A stretch of 64,000 nucleotides of DNA from an uncultured Oleiphilus sp. Its GTDB lineage: Bacteria; Pseudomonadota; Gammaproteobacteria; Pseudomonadales; Oleiphilaceae. The DNA is taken from NCBI GenBank assembly GCA_913020045.1, contig CAJWBE010000018.1, positions 1 to 64,000 of the forward strand, read 5' to 3'. Shown here one piece after another: positions 1-10,219 of the stretch (position 1 is its first letter; every line of letters begins with the position of its first letter). The notes below the pieces were generated by a model that made no database searches, was not told where the DNA came from, and saw only the letters and a list, made by a program, of their open reading frames with translations. Made by a program: the position numbers and the translations under genes.

Positions 1-1154
1 CCACGCTTTTCCAACATTGCAACGGCGGGTAATACTTTACCCTCTACAAATTCTAAGAAGGCTCCGCCTCCCGTTGAAATATACGATACTTTATCGGCGA
101 TATCGTATTTATCAACTGCCGCTAAGGTATCACCACCCCCCGCGATCGAAAATGCATCACTTTCTGCGATCGCCATTGATAGCGCCTTTGTTCCATCGCC
201 AAACTGGTCGAATTCAAACACGCCCACAGGGCCGTTCCAAATGATCGTGCCCGCGTCTTTCAAGATAGCAGCGAACGTTTTAGCGGTTTCTGGGCCGACG
301 TCAAAGATCATATCGCTGTCGTTTACATCCGCAGCAGCCTTGAGTGTAGCTTGTGCGTCTTCCGAAAATTCTTGACCGACAACCACGTCGGTCGGCACCG
401 GAATTTCTGTCTTGGCCGCGAGTGCGGTCGCTGCGCCGAGAAGATCTTTTTCGTACAAGGACTTGCCCACGTTATTCCCAGCAGCAGCCAAAAACGTGTT
501 GGCAATGCCACCACCGACAATAAGCTTGTCAACCACGGTCGACAGCGATTCAAGAACAGTTAGCTTGGTTGATACTTTTGATCCACCCACTACTGCGACT
601 AATGGTCGCTTGGGCGCTTTCAATGCTTTTGCTAGAGCATCTAATTCAGCCGCCAACAAAGGCCCCGCACACGCGACAGGCGCATATTCACCAACGCCGT
701 GGGTGGAAGCCTGAGCCCGATGCGCTGTACCAAAAGCGTCCATCACATAAACGTCACACAGTGCCGCATACGCTTTAGCTAGCGTTTCTGAGTCTTTTTT
801 CTCGCCTTCGTTAAAGCGAACATTTTCGAACATGACGACCTGTCCGTCGTCTAAGGCTGGAACGTTTTGCCAGTCCTTAAGCACAGCGACGTCTTGCCCA
901 AGCAGCGACGCTAAGTGTTCGGCGACAGGTTTCATCGAAAACTCTTCAGCGTACTCACCTTCGGTAGGGCGCCCTAAGTGAGACATCACCATCACTTTTG
1001 CACCCGCCGCAATCGCGTGCTGAATCGTTGGTAGCGACGCTCTGATGCGCGCATCACTCGTCACTGTCCCGTTTTTGACTGGGACATTGAGATCTTCCCG
1101 AATTAAAACCCGCTTCCCTTTAAGGTCCAGGTCGGTCATTTTTATGATGCTCAT
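1..1154 (-). CDS. pgk: Phosphoglycerate kinase (3' end cut by window edge)
   Basis: Converts 1,3-bisphosphoglycerate plus ADP to 3-phosphoglycerate plus ATP in cytosolic glycolysis, reversibly in gluconeogenesis. The translation begins [19 protein letters not shown] and carries the family landmarks [17 protein letters not shown] (substrate binding), VGGSKVSTK and the C-terminal GGGDTLAAV nucleotide loop. About 384 codons are visible of a usual length near 387, so only the last few codons are missing. The start ATG at 1154 follows a perfect AAGGAG ribosome site. It lies 55 bp after epd on the same strand, the last visible gene of a tkt-epd-pgk operon; in related bacteria fructose-bisphosphate aldolase often follows, which would be outside the window. 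Confidence 0.96.
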   Translation of the reverse strand, partial: MSIIKMTDLDLKGKRVLIREDLNVPVKNGTVTSDARIRASLPTIQHAIAAGAKVMVMSHLGRPTEGEYAEEFSMKPVAEHLASLLGQDVAVLKDWQNVPALDDGQVVMFENVRFNEGEKKDSETLAKAYAALCDVYVMDAFGTAHRAQASTHGVGEYAPVACAGPLLAAELDALAKALKAPKRPLVAVVGGSKVSTKLTVLESLSTVVDKLIVGGGIANTFLAAAGNNVGKSLYEKDLLGAATALAAKTEIPVPTDVVVGQEFSEDAQATLKAAADVNDSDMIFDVGPETAKTFAAILKDAGTIIWNGPVGVFEFDQFGDGTKALSMAIAESDAFSIAGGGDTLAAVDKYDIADKVSYISTGGGAFLEFVEGKVLPAVAMLEKR

Positions 1155-1209
1155 GACATCTCCTTAAACTAAAAATATTTATCCGGCGCAGCTAAGTTTT
1201 GTTAGTTCG

Positions 1210-2232
1210 CTACGCTTTTATCCAATGTTTTGTCACATCTAGCATTCGATTCGCAAACGCCCATTCGTTATCGAACCATGTGAGCACCTTGACTAGTGAT
1301 CCTGCCGAAACGCGGGTTTGACTGCCATCTATCGTCCCCGAGTGGACGTCATGGTTAAAGTCAGAAGACGCTAAGGGTTCTTGTGTGTAGGCCAACACCC
1401 CGCAGTACGCGCTACTTGCGGCAGTCGCCAACACATCGTTAACGGCTTGTGCGTCCGTATTCTTCGATACATAAACTGTTAGGTCCAATGCCGAAACATT
1501 AACCGTCGGGACCCGGATCGCAACGGCATTTAGCTTTCCAGACATATGAGGCAGTAGGCGTTCTACGCCCTTTGCCAAGGCCGTATCAACTGGCACCATG
1601 TTTTGCATGGCGCTACGTGTGCGCCGCAAATCATGATGATGATAGGCGTCAATGGTTGGCTGATCGTTCATTGCAGAATGAATCGTGGTAAGCGTTCCGG
1701 CTTCAATTCCAAACGCTCGGTCCAAGGCGTCAATGACGGGGATAATCGCATTCGTTGTGCATGACGCATTGGAAACGATCCGATCGTCCTCACTGAGGGA
1801 GTCATGATTGACACCGAATACAACCGTTCGGTCAACGTCAGTTTCTGCGTCTGCCGGGTGAGAAAACAACACACGTTTTGCGCCTGCAGCGATGTGTTTC
1901 ATTGCATCTTCGCGAGCGCCAAAAGCGCCTGTGCACTCTAAGACGACATCAATCTTTTGTTCTTTCCAAGGAAGATCTTCTGGCGTTTCGCTGCGATACA
2001 CGCTGATCTCATCGCCGTCGACACAAAGTGTTTGGCCGCCTTTCACAGAAATCTGCAAAGGAAAGCGGCCATGCGTTGTGTCATAACGCGTCAGATAGGC
2101 TATCGTCTCAATGTCAGACAGCTCGTTAATAGCCACGACCTGAATTTCGCCGCGGTGAGAGGACTCATATAAAGCCCGCAGCACGCATTGACCAATTCGG
2201 CCATAACCATTAATCGCTACTCTAATTGCCAT
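1210..2232 (-). CDS. epd: Erythrose-4-phosphate dehydrogenase (GAPDH family)
   Basis: A 340-residue NAD-dependent aldehyde dehydrogenase of the glyceraldehyde-3-phosphate dehydrogenase fold. The Rossmann motif GYGRIG is at residues 9-14 and the catalytic cysteine is Cys158 in SNASCTTN, followed by TTIHSAMNDQ. Features such as ALYESSHRGEI, DTTHGRFP, FSHP and DFNHDVHS resemble E. coli Epd more than GapA, and position directly upstream of pgk is the classical epd-pgk order. The inferred reaction is erythrose-4-phosphate to 4-phosphoerythronate, the first step of pyridoxal-phosphate synthesis. A true glycolytic GAPDH role cannot be excluded from sequence alone. The ribosome site is weak. Confidence 0.85.
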   Translation of the reverse strand: MAIRVAINGYGRIGQCVLRALYESSHRGEIQVVAINELSDIETIAYLTRYDTTHGRFPLQISVKGGQTLCVDGDEISVYRSETPEDLPWKEQKIDVVLECTGAFGAREDAMKHIAAGAKRVLFSHPADAETDVDRTVVFGVNHDSLSEDDRIVSNASCTTNAIIPVIDALDRAFGIEAGTLTTIHSAMNDQPTIDAYHHHDLRRTRSAMQNMVPVDTALAKGVERLLPHMSGKLNAVAIRVPTVNVSALDLTVYVSKNTDAQAVNDVLATAASSAYCGVLAYTQEPLASSDFNHDVHSGTIDGSQTRVSAGSLVKVLTWFDNEWAFANRMLDVTKHWIKA

Positions 2233-2273
2233 CGCTCAAACACACCCGACGCGCTTAGTTACTAAAAGTCGGA

Positions 2274-4268
2274 TTAGAGCAGCTCCTGCGCCATCGCCAC
2301 AAGATTGTCTGTGGTGAACCCAAACTCTTCGAACAGCAGGTTAGCCGGTGCAGATTCGCCAAAGGTTTCCATGCCAAGGATGCGGCCATCTAAGCCAACA
2401 TACTTATACCAATAGTCTGCAATGCCCGCCTCTACTGCGATACGAGCTGTGACCTCTAAGGGTAATACTTGTTGTTTGTACTCAGCGCTTTGCTTGTCAA
2501 ATACGTCAGTGGAAGGCATTGAAACCACTCGCACTTGTTTGCCCTGCTCAGTAATCACCGCCGCTGCTGATTGAGCCAAGCCAATTTCAGACCCTGTTGC
2601 GATTAAGATCAAGTCTGGCGTGCCATCACAGTCTTTAAGTACGTAAGCGCCTTTTGCGATATCAGCAAGTTGCTGTGCGCTGCGCTCTTGGTGAGGGAGG
2701 CCTTGTCGCGAGAAGATCAAGGACGTCGGTCCATCCGAACGTTCAACCGCTTGTTTCCAAGCAACGGCAGACTCTACCGCGTCACATGGACGCCATAGGC
2801 TCATGTTAGGCGTAGTTCGCAAGCTCGCCATTTGTTCGACCGGCTGATGTGTTGGACCGTCTTCGCCTAGACCAATCGAGTCATGGGTGAAGACATAAAT
2901 AGCACGTTGTTTCATCAGCGCCGCCATTCGTACAGCGTTACGTGCGTATTCCATGAATATTAAGAAGGTGGCGCCGTATGGAATAAACCCGCCATGAAGC
3001 GCAACACCATTCATGATCGCAGCCATACCAAATTCGCGCACACCGTAATGAACATAGTTTCCGGCAGCGTCGTCTTTCTCAACAGCTTTGGACCCGGACC
3101 ACATTGTTAAGTTAGAGGGTGCCAAATCAGCGGAACCGCCTAAAAATTCTGGCAACAAGGGGCCAAAGGTATTCAATGTATTCTGCGATGCCTTACGACT
3201 GGCAACCGTGCTGCCTTCTTGCTGGCATGCCTCAACATAAGCCTGAGCTTTCTCTGAGAATCCGGCGGGTAAGTCGCCTGACATGCGTCGTGTTAATTCA
3301 GCCGCTAACTCTGGGTACGCTTTTGCATACGCCTCGAATTGTGCATTCCAGTTTGCTTCTGCATCAGCGCCTTTTTGTGCGCCGTTCCACGCGCTGTAAA
3401 TATCGTCCGGTACCACAAACGCGTCATGCTCCCATCCGAGCTTCTGACGTGTTAATACAATTTCTTCGTCACCCAGTGGTGCACCGTGACAATCTTCTTT
3501 GCCTTCTTTATTCGGCGAGCCAAACCCTATCAAGGTTTTACAACAAATTAACGTCGGCTGATCAGTGTTTGCGCGCGCGGCTTCAACAGCTGCTACAAGT
3601 GCATCGGCGTCATGACCATCAACGGCAGGGATTACCTGCCAGCCATATGATTCGAAGCGTTTTGGCGTATCGTCCGTAAACCAGCCTTCGACTTCGCCAT
3701 CAATTGAGATACCGTTGTCATCGTAAAAAATAATGAGTTTACCAAGTCCTTGTGTGCCTGCGAACGAGCATACTTCGTGAGAAATACCCTCCATCAAGCA
3801 ACCGTCACCCGTAAACGCGTAGGTGTAATGATCGACAACTTCGTGACCATCTTTGTTAAATTGAGCGGCTAACGTTTTTTCAGCCATGGCCATACCGACA
3901 GCGTTGGCAATACCCTGACCTAGTGGCCCTGTGGTTGTTTCAATACCTGGCGCATAACCATACTCTGGATGACCTGGCGTTTTAGAATGCAACTGTCGGA
4001 AATCTTTTAAGTCATCGATCGTCAACGCATAGCCCGTGAGATGCAGCAATGAATAAACCAACATAGAGCCGTGGCCGTTAGACATCACGAACCGGTCACG
4101 GTTGACCCAGTCTGGGTTGGCCGGGTTATGACTTAAATAGGAATTCCAAAGAACTTCTGCAATATCAGCCATCCCCATGGGCGCCCCGGGGTGGCCAGAT
4201 TTGGCTTTTTGGACGGCGTCCATACTTAAGGCACGGATAGCATTCGCGAGTTGGCGACGAGATGGCAT
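2274..4268 (-). CDS. tktA: Transketolase
   Basis: Thiamine-diphosphate enzyme of 664 residues moving two-carbon ketol units between sugar phosphates in the non-oxidative pentose phosphate pathway. The N-terminal domain has SGHPGAPMG, the TPP-binding [12 protein letters not shown] and a downstream DDNGISIDG; the middle pyrimidine-binding domain has [20 protein letters not shown] with the catalytic glutamate region, and the C-terminal domain follows [10 protein letters not shown]. Length matches the family. The ATG at 4268 is preceded by GGGAG. It is the first gene of the minus-strand tkt-epd-pgk operon (41 bp to epd), and its product fructose-6-phosphate / erythrose-4-phosphate chemistry links directly to Epd. 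Confidence 0.97.
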   Translation of the reverse strand: MPSRRQLANAIRALSMDAVQKAKSGHPGAPMGMADIAEVLWNSYLSHNPANPDWVNRDRFVMSNGHGSMLVYSLLHLTGYALTIDDLKDFRQLHSKTPGHPEYGYAPGIETTTGPLGQGIANAVGMAMAEKTLAAQFNKDGHEVVDHYTYAFTGDGCLMEGISHEVCSFAGTQGLGKLIIFYDDNGISIDGEVEGWFTDDTPKRFESYGWQVIPAVDGHDADALVAAVEAARANTDQPTLICCKTLIGFGSPNKEGKEDCHGAPLGDEEIVLTRQKLGWEHDAFVVPDDIYSAWNGAQKGADAEANWNAQFEAYAKAYPELAAELTRRMSGDLPAGFSEKAQAYVEACQQEGSTVASRKASQNTLNTFGPLLPEFLGGSADLAPSNLTMWSGSKAVEKDDAAGNYVHYGVREFGMAAIMNGVALHGGFIPYGATFLIFMEYARNAVRMAALMKQRAIYVFTHDSIGLGEDGPTHQPVEQMASLRTTPNMSLWRPCDAVESAVAWKQAVERSDGPTSLIFSRQGLPHQERSAQQLADIAKGAYVLKDCDGTPDLILIATGSEIGLAQSAAAVITEQGKQVRVVSMPSTDVFDKQSAEYKQQVLPLEVTARIAVEAGIADYWYKYVGLDGRILGMETFGESAPANLLFEEFGFTTDNLVAMAQELL

Positions 4269-4481
4269 TCAAAGTTCTCCCAAACTGGATTTAAAAAGGC
4301 GCGGTATTTTCGCTTATATCCCGTCAATGGGCAACCGACTTTGCTTACTCTTTATCGGCGTAGAAACTCTGCCACCAGAATATTAAAGATTTGTTTTAGT
4401 GGGGCCTGCGCGCAATGTCGGCTAACATGCTCCACAAATGACACTATCGCGACCTAAGTACACAAGAACGGAGCCCAAGCA

Positions 4482-5636
4482 ATGGATTTTTCCCTGACGG
4501 AAGAGCAGACACTCATTCAACAAACAGCCGAGCGCATAGCAGAGTCTGAATTGGCACCCCTGGCTGAACGCCTGGACCAAGTTGGTGACCGTCTGGCATT
4601 TCTCGGTAGCCTTCGCACTTTGGCAGAGAATGGGTTTATGGGGCTGAATGTCGCTGAGCAATATGGCGGGACGAACGCAGGCACAATAGCGTTCAGCCTC
4701 GCACTCACTGAGCTAGGGCGCGCCTGTGCATCCACTGCAGTGACGACATCCGTGACAAATATGGTTGCTGAGGTGATTCAAAGTGTAGGCAATGACGCCC
4801 AGCGAGAACGCTACCTTCCTAAAATCTGCAGTGGCGAATACGCAGCAGGCGGCTTCTGTTTGACCGAAGCACAAGCTGGTTCGGACCCTTCTGCGATGCG
4901 TTGCAGCGCAACCCGCACAGCGAATGGCTGGGTGCTTGATGGCGCCAAGCAGTATATTACCAGCGCAGAGTTCGCTGGCGTTTTCGTAGTTTGGGCAGTG
5001 ACAGACAAAGACGCGCCCAAAGGCAAAGGTATTTCGTGCTTTTTAGTCGAGCGAGAGGCGAAAGGACTTTCGGTTAGCAAAGCAGAGAAGAAAATGGGAC
5101 AACATGCTTCGACCACGAGCGAAGTGGTTTTCGACAACTGTTTTGTTGAAGACTCCGCTCTATTAGGTGAGCTAAACAAAGGCTTCCGAATCGCCGTGGG
5201 AGAGCTTGCAGGAGGCCGAATCGGGGTCGGCTCACTCGCATTAGGCATTGGGCTTGCTGCCATTGATTATGCGCGAGCCTACACTAAGGAGCGCCAGCAA
5301 TTTGGACAAGCCATTGCCAACTTTCAGGGCATACAATGGATGTTGGCCGACGCGTACACTGAACTAGAAGCATCAAAGCTTCTATTATTACAAGCCGCGT
5401 ACCTTAAAGACCAAGGGCGACAGTTCGGCAAAGCCGCATCGATGGCAAAGGTGTTCTCAACGGAAGCAGCTAACAAAGCATGTTACACCGCGCTGCAGCT
5501 GATGGGCGGCGCTGGCTATTTGAAGGACTACCCGCTTGAGCGCTTTGCTCGCGATGCCCGCATTACAACAATCTATGAAGGAACAAGCGAAGTACAGCGA
5601 ATCATTATCGCTCGTGAGCTGTTGTCAGCGCTTTGA
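4482..5636 (+). CDS. Acyl-CoA dehydrogenase
   Basis: Flavoprotein of 384 residues that oxidises an acyl-CoA to the trans-2-enoyl-CoA and passes electrons to electron-transfer flavoprotein. It begins MDFSLTEEQTLIQQTAERIA, has FCLTEAQAGSDPSAM (FAD binding), the mid-domain YTKERQQFGQAIANFQGIQWMLAD and the C-terminal signature ARDARITTIYEGTSEVQRI, in which the glutamate of IYEGT is the usual catalytic base of short- and medium-chain enzymes. GGAG lies 8 bases before the ATG. It stands alone, divergent from tkt, without etf or hydratase neighbours. The substrate (fatty acid or branched-chain amino acid intermediate) cannot be read from the sequence. Confidence 0.92.
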   Translation: MDFSLTEEQTLIQQTAERIAESELAPLAERLDQVGDRLAFLGSLRTLAENGFMGLNVAEQYGGTNAGTIAFSLALTELGRACASTAVTTSVTNMVAEVIQSVGNDAQRERYLPKICSGEYAAGGFCLTEAQAGSDPSAMRCSATRTANGWVLDGAKQYITSAEFAGVFVVWAVTDKDAPKGKGISCFLVEREAKGLSVSKAEKKMGQHASTTSEVVFDNCFVEDSALLGELNKGFRIAVGELAGGRIGVGSLALGIGLAAIDYARAYTKERQQFGQAIANFQGIQWMLADAYTELEASKLLLLQAAYLKDQGRQFGKAASMAKVFSTEAANKACYTALQLMGGAGYLKDYPLERFARDARITTIYEGTSEVQRIIIARELLSAL

Positions 5637-5961
5637 TGGTCACGCTATCGAACCTGGGATAACTCTTAAGCCTACTGTGTCGTTGGCTATAAATTTTAGG
5701 CGCTTCGCCGTGGTTTTGCGTTCAATTTTGAGCCATACTTTTCTCGTTCTCGCCACGAGAATGTTAACCCTCTGCATCGCGAACTAAGTGTTCTTTAACA
5801 AAAAACCTAGTAATCCGAAGATCATATTTGACCTAAGTCAAAGCAGCGGCAAGTAGCCGAACAATTCGATTCAAGCTCGCCTAAACTAAACTCAATCTAC
5901 TTACAACGGGGTATCCACTACTCCGATTCTTTAACGCCCCTCTTTTAAAAGGAGTATTTTG
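5637..5961. other. Intergenic region upstream of ppk2
   Basis: A 325-bp gap without a credible gene. It holds a short hairpin just after the acyl-CoA dehydrogenase (5741-5761, arms TTCTCGT/ACGAGAA, no T-tract), a 14-bp perfect inverted repeat at 5828-5841, and the strong AAAAGGAG ribosome site of ppk2 at 5947-5954. Short reading frames across it have no ribosome site or recognisable content. Confidence 0.6.
5828..5841. promoter_or_regulatory. FNR/Anr-like palindrome upstream of ppk2
   Basis: The sequence TTGACCTAAGTCAA is a perfect TTGAC-N4-GTCAA dyad, one base per half-site away from the FNR/Anr consensus TTGAT-N4-ATCAA. It sits 120 bp upstream of the ppk2 ATG. This would suit a CRP/FNR-family regulator (oxygen, nitric oxide or redox signal) acting on polyphosphate kinase 2, but the regulator identity is inference. 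Confidence 0.4.
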
Positions 5962-6915
5962 ATGAGCGAAGATACCAACACAGCGCTAAGCGAAGCACCA
6001 ATAGACAGCGTTGCTAGTAATGAGTCCCCTCAAGACATAAGCGAGACATTGGAGCACCTCACTGCAATCAGGCAGAACCCGAGTCAAATCGCGGAGACAT
6101 TTAAGTCGGGCGACTATCCGTACAAGACAAAGATCAGCGCAAAAACCTATGAGGCGCAAAAACGCCAGCTCCAAACAGAGCTTCTGAAAATGCAGAAGTG
6201 GGTGAAAGAAACCGGCGAGAAAGTAGTCATCATATTTGAAGGTCGCGATGCCGCTGGCAAGGGTGGAACGATCAAACGATTTATGGAGCATCTAAACCCT
6301 CGGGGCGCACGCGTTGTCGCTCTCGAAAAGCCGAGCGAAGAAGAAAAAGGGCAATGGTATTATCAGCGCTATATCAAGCACCTCCCTACTGAGGGCGAAA
6401 TCGTATTGTTTGATAGATCTTGGTACAACCGTGCAGGCGTCGAGCGTGTGATGAACTTCTGCGAGCCAAGTGAATACCTTGAGTTCATGAGACAAACACC
6501 AGAGCTGGAACGGATGCTAGTACGTAGCGGAATACGCCTGTTTAAGTATTGGTTTTCAGTGAGCGAAGAAGAACAGACGCGACGCTTCGAGAAAAGAGAA
6601 ACCGACCCACTCAAACAATGGAAACTCAGCCCAATTGATAAACTAGCGCAAGAAAAATGGAATGACTACACAGAAGCGAAAGAGGCAATGTTCTTTTACA
6701 CGGATACCGCGGATTCTCCTTGGGTGGTAGTAAAATCCAACGACAAAAAACGCGCTCGCTTAGCCTGCATGCAGCATTTTTTGTATTCTATTCCCTATTG
6801 CGAAAACAGCGCTGACCAAGTCCGCGCCCCCGACCCTCTTATCGTTGGTCGTGCATCACATGTCATTCAAGATGATAGCCATATTCTTGGCAAAACCCTT
6901 CATCCCGGTACTTAG
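5962..6915 (+). CDS. ppk2: Polyphosphate kinase 2
   Basis: Soluble kinase of 317 residues that transfers phosphate between inorganic polyphosphate and nucleoside diphosphates. The P-loop GRDAAGKGG is near residues 94-102, followed by the lid region RGARVVALEKPSEEEKGQWY and the Walker-B-like LFDRSWYNRAGVE; these are hallmark PPK2 motifs. The single-domain length suggests class I. The start is the ATG at 5962, seven bases after AAAAGGAG; a TTG three bases earlier is less likely. The first 50 residues are acidic and Ser/Glu-rich and probably disordered. No exopolyphosphatase or PPK1 gene is nearby. A likely redox-type operator lies upstream. Confidence 0.92.
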   Translation: MSEDTNTALSEAPIDSVASNESPQDISETLEHLTAIRQNPSQIAETFKSGDYPYKTKISAKTYEAQKRQLQTELLKMQKWVKETGEKVVIIFEGRDAAGKGGTIKRFMEHLNPRGARVVALEKPSEEEKGQWYYQRYIKHLPTEGEIVLFDRSWYNRAGVERVMNFCEPSEYLEFMRQTPELERMLVRSGIRLFKYWFSVSEEEQTRRFEKRETDPLKQWKLSPIDKLAQEKWNDYTEAKEAMFFYTDTADSPWVVVKSNDKKRARLACMQHFLYSIPYCENSADQVRAPDPLIVGRASHVIQDDSHILGKTLHPGT

Positions 6916-6927
6916 CACGATGAAGCA

Positions 6928-6960
6928 CTGCTGAGCATGGTCTCAAGCCATGCTCAGCAG
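6928..6960. terminator. Hairpin after ppk2
   Basis: Perfect 13-bp stem CTGCTGAGCATGG / CCATGCTCAGCAG with a 7-base loop, starting 13 bp after the ppk2 stop. There is no T-tract on either side, so it may be a 3' stabilising or Rho-assisted structure rather than a classical intrinsic terminator. Confidence 0.5.
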
Positions 6961-7162
6961 GCCAAGCGCTAATACATAACTAAAAACCACAACACCTTCT
7001 TTTTGCTTTGCGTGCACCCTTCTATTTTTTTCATCTATACTCTTTCGGCATAAAGGGAATTTTATTTTCGCGAGTTCTATCGATTATATGTTTAAACGCT
7101 AAATCAAGCGCTTAAACATTATTCAGCAAAACTTCGCGTGCAACGAGTAGGTGATTACGTAA

Positions 7163-8278
7163 GTGTCGACAGTATCCATCAATACGGATTATGAGAAAAA
7201 GAAAGAAGAATGGTCTGAACAACAAGTTGTGGCGGCACTGTTTAAGAGTGCTCTTGGCGCCATCGTCGGCAATCTTATTAATATATTCCTCGCTTTCTAT
7301 TTGTTGATACAAGTCTTTCCCTTACAGCCCCTACTTAGTTGGTTTATATTCGGCCAGTGCCTTAATTTTTTTCGCGTCGCACTGCTCAAGGGATACTCTT
7401 CCAATTCCGCTCGCTTATCGAGCAAACAGTGGCTGCGCGCGCATCACGTCCTAACCGCTGTTTCGGGTATTCATTTTGGCATACTTGCCACCCTGTTCTT
7501 CCATCCTGACCTGCCAATGTATCAAGCCTTTATTATCATGCTCGTTGGAGGTTCAGGCGCCGCTGCTGTAGGTACCCACGGCATTGACTTAACTAGCTAT
7601 CGGCTCTTTCTTTTTTTAAGCACGATCCCTTTAATTGTTCGACTAATGTACGACGGCACCGAAGTTCACCATGCTGTGGGCATCATGCTAACTTTATTAA
7701 TTGTAGTGATGCATCGAACTGCTCGACAGACAGAAGCCGCCATGGTTTCAAATATCGAAATGAGCTACTCGCTGCGTTATCGAGCCACACACGACACGCT
7801 GGTATCCTTGTTAAACCGCGATGAATTTCAAAATCTATATGATGAGAAACAAGGACAACTAGCAGAAGATAACATCAACACCCTAATGTTTATCGACCTC
7901 GATAACTTCAAACAATTAAACGACTTACTCGGACATCATGCCGGCGATGACGCCTTACGAAACGTGGGCGATATTATCAGAGCCAACATTCGAAAGACGG
8001 ATATTGCTGCACGCTTCGGTGGCGACGAATTTATGATTTGCTTGCATGCCGATCACTTAGATGATGCCGTTGTCATCGGCAACAAAATCCTTAATGCGGT
8101 TAGCGAATTTGGCGATGGTCTAGTCGGTGATAACCCCGCCCTTAGCGCGAGCATAGGCATCGGCTACACCAGAAACCAAGAGCTGAGCTACGCCAGCTTG
8201 CTTAAAGTCGCTGATCAAGCCTGCTATCGCGCGAAACGCGAAGGCAAAGGCAAAGTCTGCATTCAAGAAGCCCTCTAG
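7163..8278 (+). CDS. Membrane diguanylate cyclase (GGDEF)
   Basis: A 371-residue protein predicted to make cyclic di-GMP from GTP at the inner membrane. The N-terminal half has about five to six hydrophobic helices (roughly residues 28-52, 54-75, 95-115, 119-139, 147-161 and 170-184). The C-terminal GGDEF domain begins near ATHDTLVSLLNRDEF; the catalytic GGDEF is intact at residues 286-290 and an RxxD inhibitory site (RKTD, 277-280) lies five residues before it, so product feedback inhibition is expected. The only plausible start is GTG at 7163: an upstream in-frame stop is close and the next methionine lies inside the membrane domain. No defined sensor family was recognised. Confidence 0.9.
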   Translation: MSTVSINTDYEKKKEEWSEQQVVAALFKSALGAIVGNLINIFLAFYLLIQVFPLQPLLSWFIFGQCLNFFRVALLKGYSSNSARLSSKQWLRAHHVLTAVSGIHFGILATLFFHPDLPMYQAFIIMLVGGSGAAAVGTHGIDLTSYRLFLFLSTIPLIVRLMYDGTEVHHAVGIMLTLLIVVMHRTARQTEAAMVSNIEMSYSLRYRATHDTLVSLLNRDEFQNLYDEKQGQLAEDNINTLMFIDLDNFKQLNDLLGHHAGDDALRNVGDIIRANIRKTDIAARFGGDEFMICLHADHLDDAVVIGNKILNAVSEFGDGLVGDNPALSASIGIGYTRNQELSYASLLKVADQACYRAKREGKGKVCIQEAL

Positions 8279-8506
8279 TCTTGCGAACGCTGCGCAATCG
8301 GGGCGTGACGATCTTGTTTGCGTCCATGGTCTACCTGCGCTTGCGCAATGGTTTTTAGATTAGCCAATCAAAATCATTGCGATTACACGCTCAAGTCTTT
8401 ACAGTGTAAATATTGATCAACTAGCGTTGCCCCAAAAACGCTTAGATTCCGTAATGTCACCAGAATTACCTAAATCTTCACGTCAACGGCAGCTTTCACA
8501 TTTTTA

Positions 8507-10219
8507 ATGGCAATCAACATGACCAAAGCAACCAACCAAAGCTCTTTACCGTCGAAAAGCCCTAACTCACCCCCAAAGCCGAGTACATTAAGAATCGGCA
8601 GGCGCTATCGAGCAACCCGCGTTGACGACCATTACGATGCAATTGTGATCGGTTCGGGCATCGGCGGTATGACGACAGCGGCATTGATGTCCAAGGCAGG
8701 TAAGAAAGTGTTGGTACTCGAGCAGCATTATACAGCCGGGGGTTACACCCATAGTTATTCGCGGAACGGTTATGAATGGGATGTCGGCGTGCACTATATA
8801 GGCGAAGTTGGCGACCCTAATTCATCCCTGCGCAAAATTTTTGATTTCATCACCGATGAGAAGCTGCGTTGGGCAAAAATGGATGATAATTATGATCGTT
8901 TTTATTTCGGAGACGAAGAGTACAACCTTCGTGCGGGGCGCGACGCTTTTCGTTCGGGCCTAATAGAACATTTCCCGACTGAAGCTTGCGCGATTGATAA
9001 ATACCTCGGAATGCTAGACGCCGTTACCCGATACATTCCTTTAAAAGTCGCAGATAAGTTACTCCCTAGCACTCTTAAAGCGCCTTACGGGCTCTTTAAG
9101 AAATACGCACTACCGGCTTATTTCAGAAAAACGACCTACGAAGCCCTAAGTAGTTTGACTCAGAACCCCAAGCTAATCGCTGTCCTGACAGGCCAACATG
9201 GCGACTGCGGTTTGCCGCCGAAAGAAAGCAGCTTCTTGATTCATGCGCTTATTGCTCGCCATTATCTGGGTGGTGCTTACTATCCCGTCGGTGGTGCATG
9301 GAAGATTGCGGACACTATTATTCCCGTCATTCAACAGTCAGGCGGGGACCTGCTCACCTATGCATCGGTCAAACAGGTAGCCATTGAGAATGGTAAAGCG
9401 GTCGGCGTAGAGATGGCTGACGGCCACATCATTCGCTCAGACTCGGTTATCAGCGGAGCCGGGGTCATCAACACATTCAATAGTTTGGTCCCAGCAGAAT
9501 TGGTGGCCAAACATGGCTACGACAAGCATCTAAAGTCAGTAGAATCGTCTAAAGCACATTTAGGAATGTATATTGGTTTAAAGGACAGCCCTAGCAACCT
9601 TAAGCTTCCGAAAACTAATTTTTGGATTTTTCCCCATTATGATGCAGACCAAGCCTACAAAGACTTCGAAGCGGATATGACGCAGGCCTTTCCAGCCGTA
9701 TATATCTCCTTTCCCTCAGCAAAAGACCCAGAATGGCAACGACAGAATCCAAATAAGTCGACCATCGAAATCGTCGCGCCCTGCCCGTTTGAATGGTTTG
9801 CAAAATGGAAAGACGAGCCTTGGGGAAAACGAGGCGAAGAGTATGAAGCGCTCAAAGCGTTATTCACGCAGCGTATGCTCGAAGCTTTATATAGCAAGAT
9901 GCCACATTTGCGCGGAAAGATTGATTACTACGAAACGAGCACGCCGCTTTCGACAGATTTCTTTTGCGGATACAAAAAGGGCGAGCTGTATGGTCTAAAT
10001 CACGATCCGAGTCGCTTTGAGCAATCATGGCTGCGCCCTAAAACTACTATTCCCGGGCTCTATCTAACCGGGCAAGATGTACTCACGTGCGGTGTCGGTG
10101 GTGCGCTGATGGGCGGCGTCATGGCAACGGTAAGTGTTCTGGGGCTGCAAAGTCACAAGCTGCTCAACCAGTTTGGACTTAAAGAGTCATTTGGCCTAGC
10201 CTCACCGTCGTCTACATGA
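8507..10219 (+). CDS. Phytoene-desaturase / retinol-saturase-like FAD oxidoreductase
   Basis: FAD-dependent oxidoreductase of 570 residues in the CrtI / all-trans-retinol 13,14-reductase superfamily. A Ser/Pro-rich leader of about 40 residues precedes the dinucleotide fold DAIVIGSGIGGMTTAALMSK (GSGIGG at 49-54) with the glutamate of VLVLEQHY binding the ribose, then GGYTHSYSRNGYEWDVGVHY. The C-terminal FAD motif is PGLYLTGQDVLTCGVGGALMGG. The substrate is unknown; no carotenoid genes (crtB, crtY) are nearby, so a role in retinoid, sterol-like or polyene saturation is only a guess. There is no strong ribosome site; ATGs at 8507 and 8519 are both possible. It stands alone between a cyclase gene and rlmF. 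Confidence 0.85.
   Translation: MAINMTKATNQSSLPSKSPNSPPKPSTLRIGRRYRATRVDDHYDAIVIGSGIGGMTTAALMSKAGKKVLVLEQHYTAGGYTHSYSRNGYEWDVGVHYIGEVGDPNSSLRKIFDFITDEKLRWAKMDDNYDRFYFGDEEYNLRAGRDAFRSGLIEHFPTEACAIDKYLGMLDAVTRYIPLKVADKLLPSTLKAPYGLFKKYALPAYFRKTTYEALSSLTQNPKLIAVLTGQHGDCGLPPKESSFLIHALIARHYLGGAYYPVGGAWKIADTIIPVIQQSGGDLLTYASVKQVAIENGKAVGVEMADGHIIRSDSVISGAGVINTFNSLVPAELVAKHGYDKHLKSVESSKAHLGMYIGLKDSPSNLKLPKTNFWIFPHYDADQAYKDFEADMTQAFPAVYISFPSAKDPEWQRQNPNKSTIEIVAPCPFEWFAKWKDEPWGKRGEEYEALKALFTQRMLEALYSKMPHLRGKIDYYETSTPLSTDFFCGYKKGELYGLNHDPSRFEQSWLRPKTTIPGLYLTGQDVLTCGVGGALMGGVMATVSVLGLQSHKLLNQFGLKESFGLASPSST

Noticed and set aside
3119-3679. 186-codon plus-strand open frame
   Set aside because: Lies antisense inside transketolase, whose protein is fully conserved; the frame is a shadow with Arg/His/Leu-rich random composition.
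5741-5761. Hairpin after acyl-CoA dehydrogenase as an intrinsic terminator
   Set aside because: Seven-base-pair stem with no T-tract and over 100 bp from the stop; too weak to list as a terminator.
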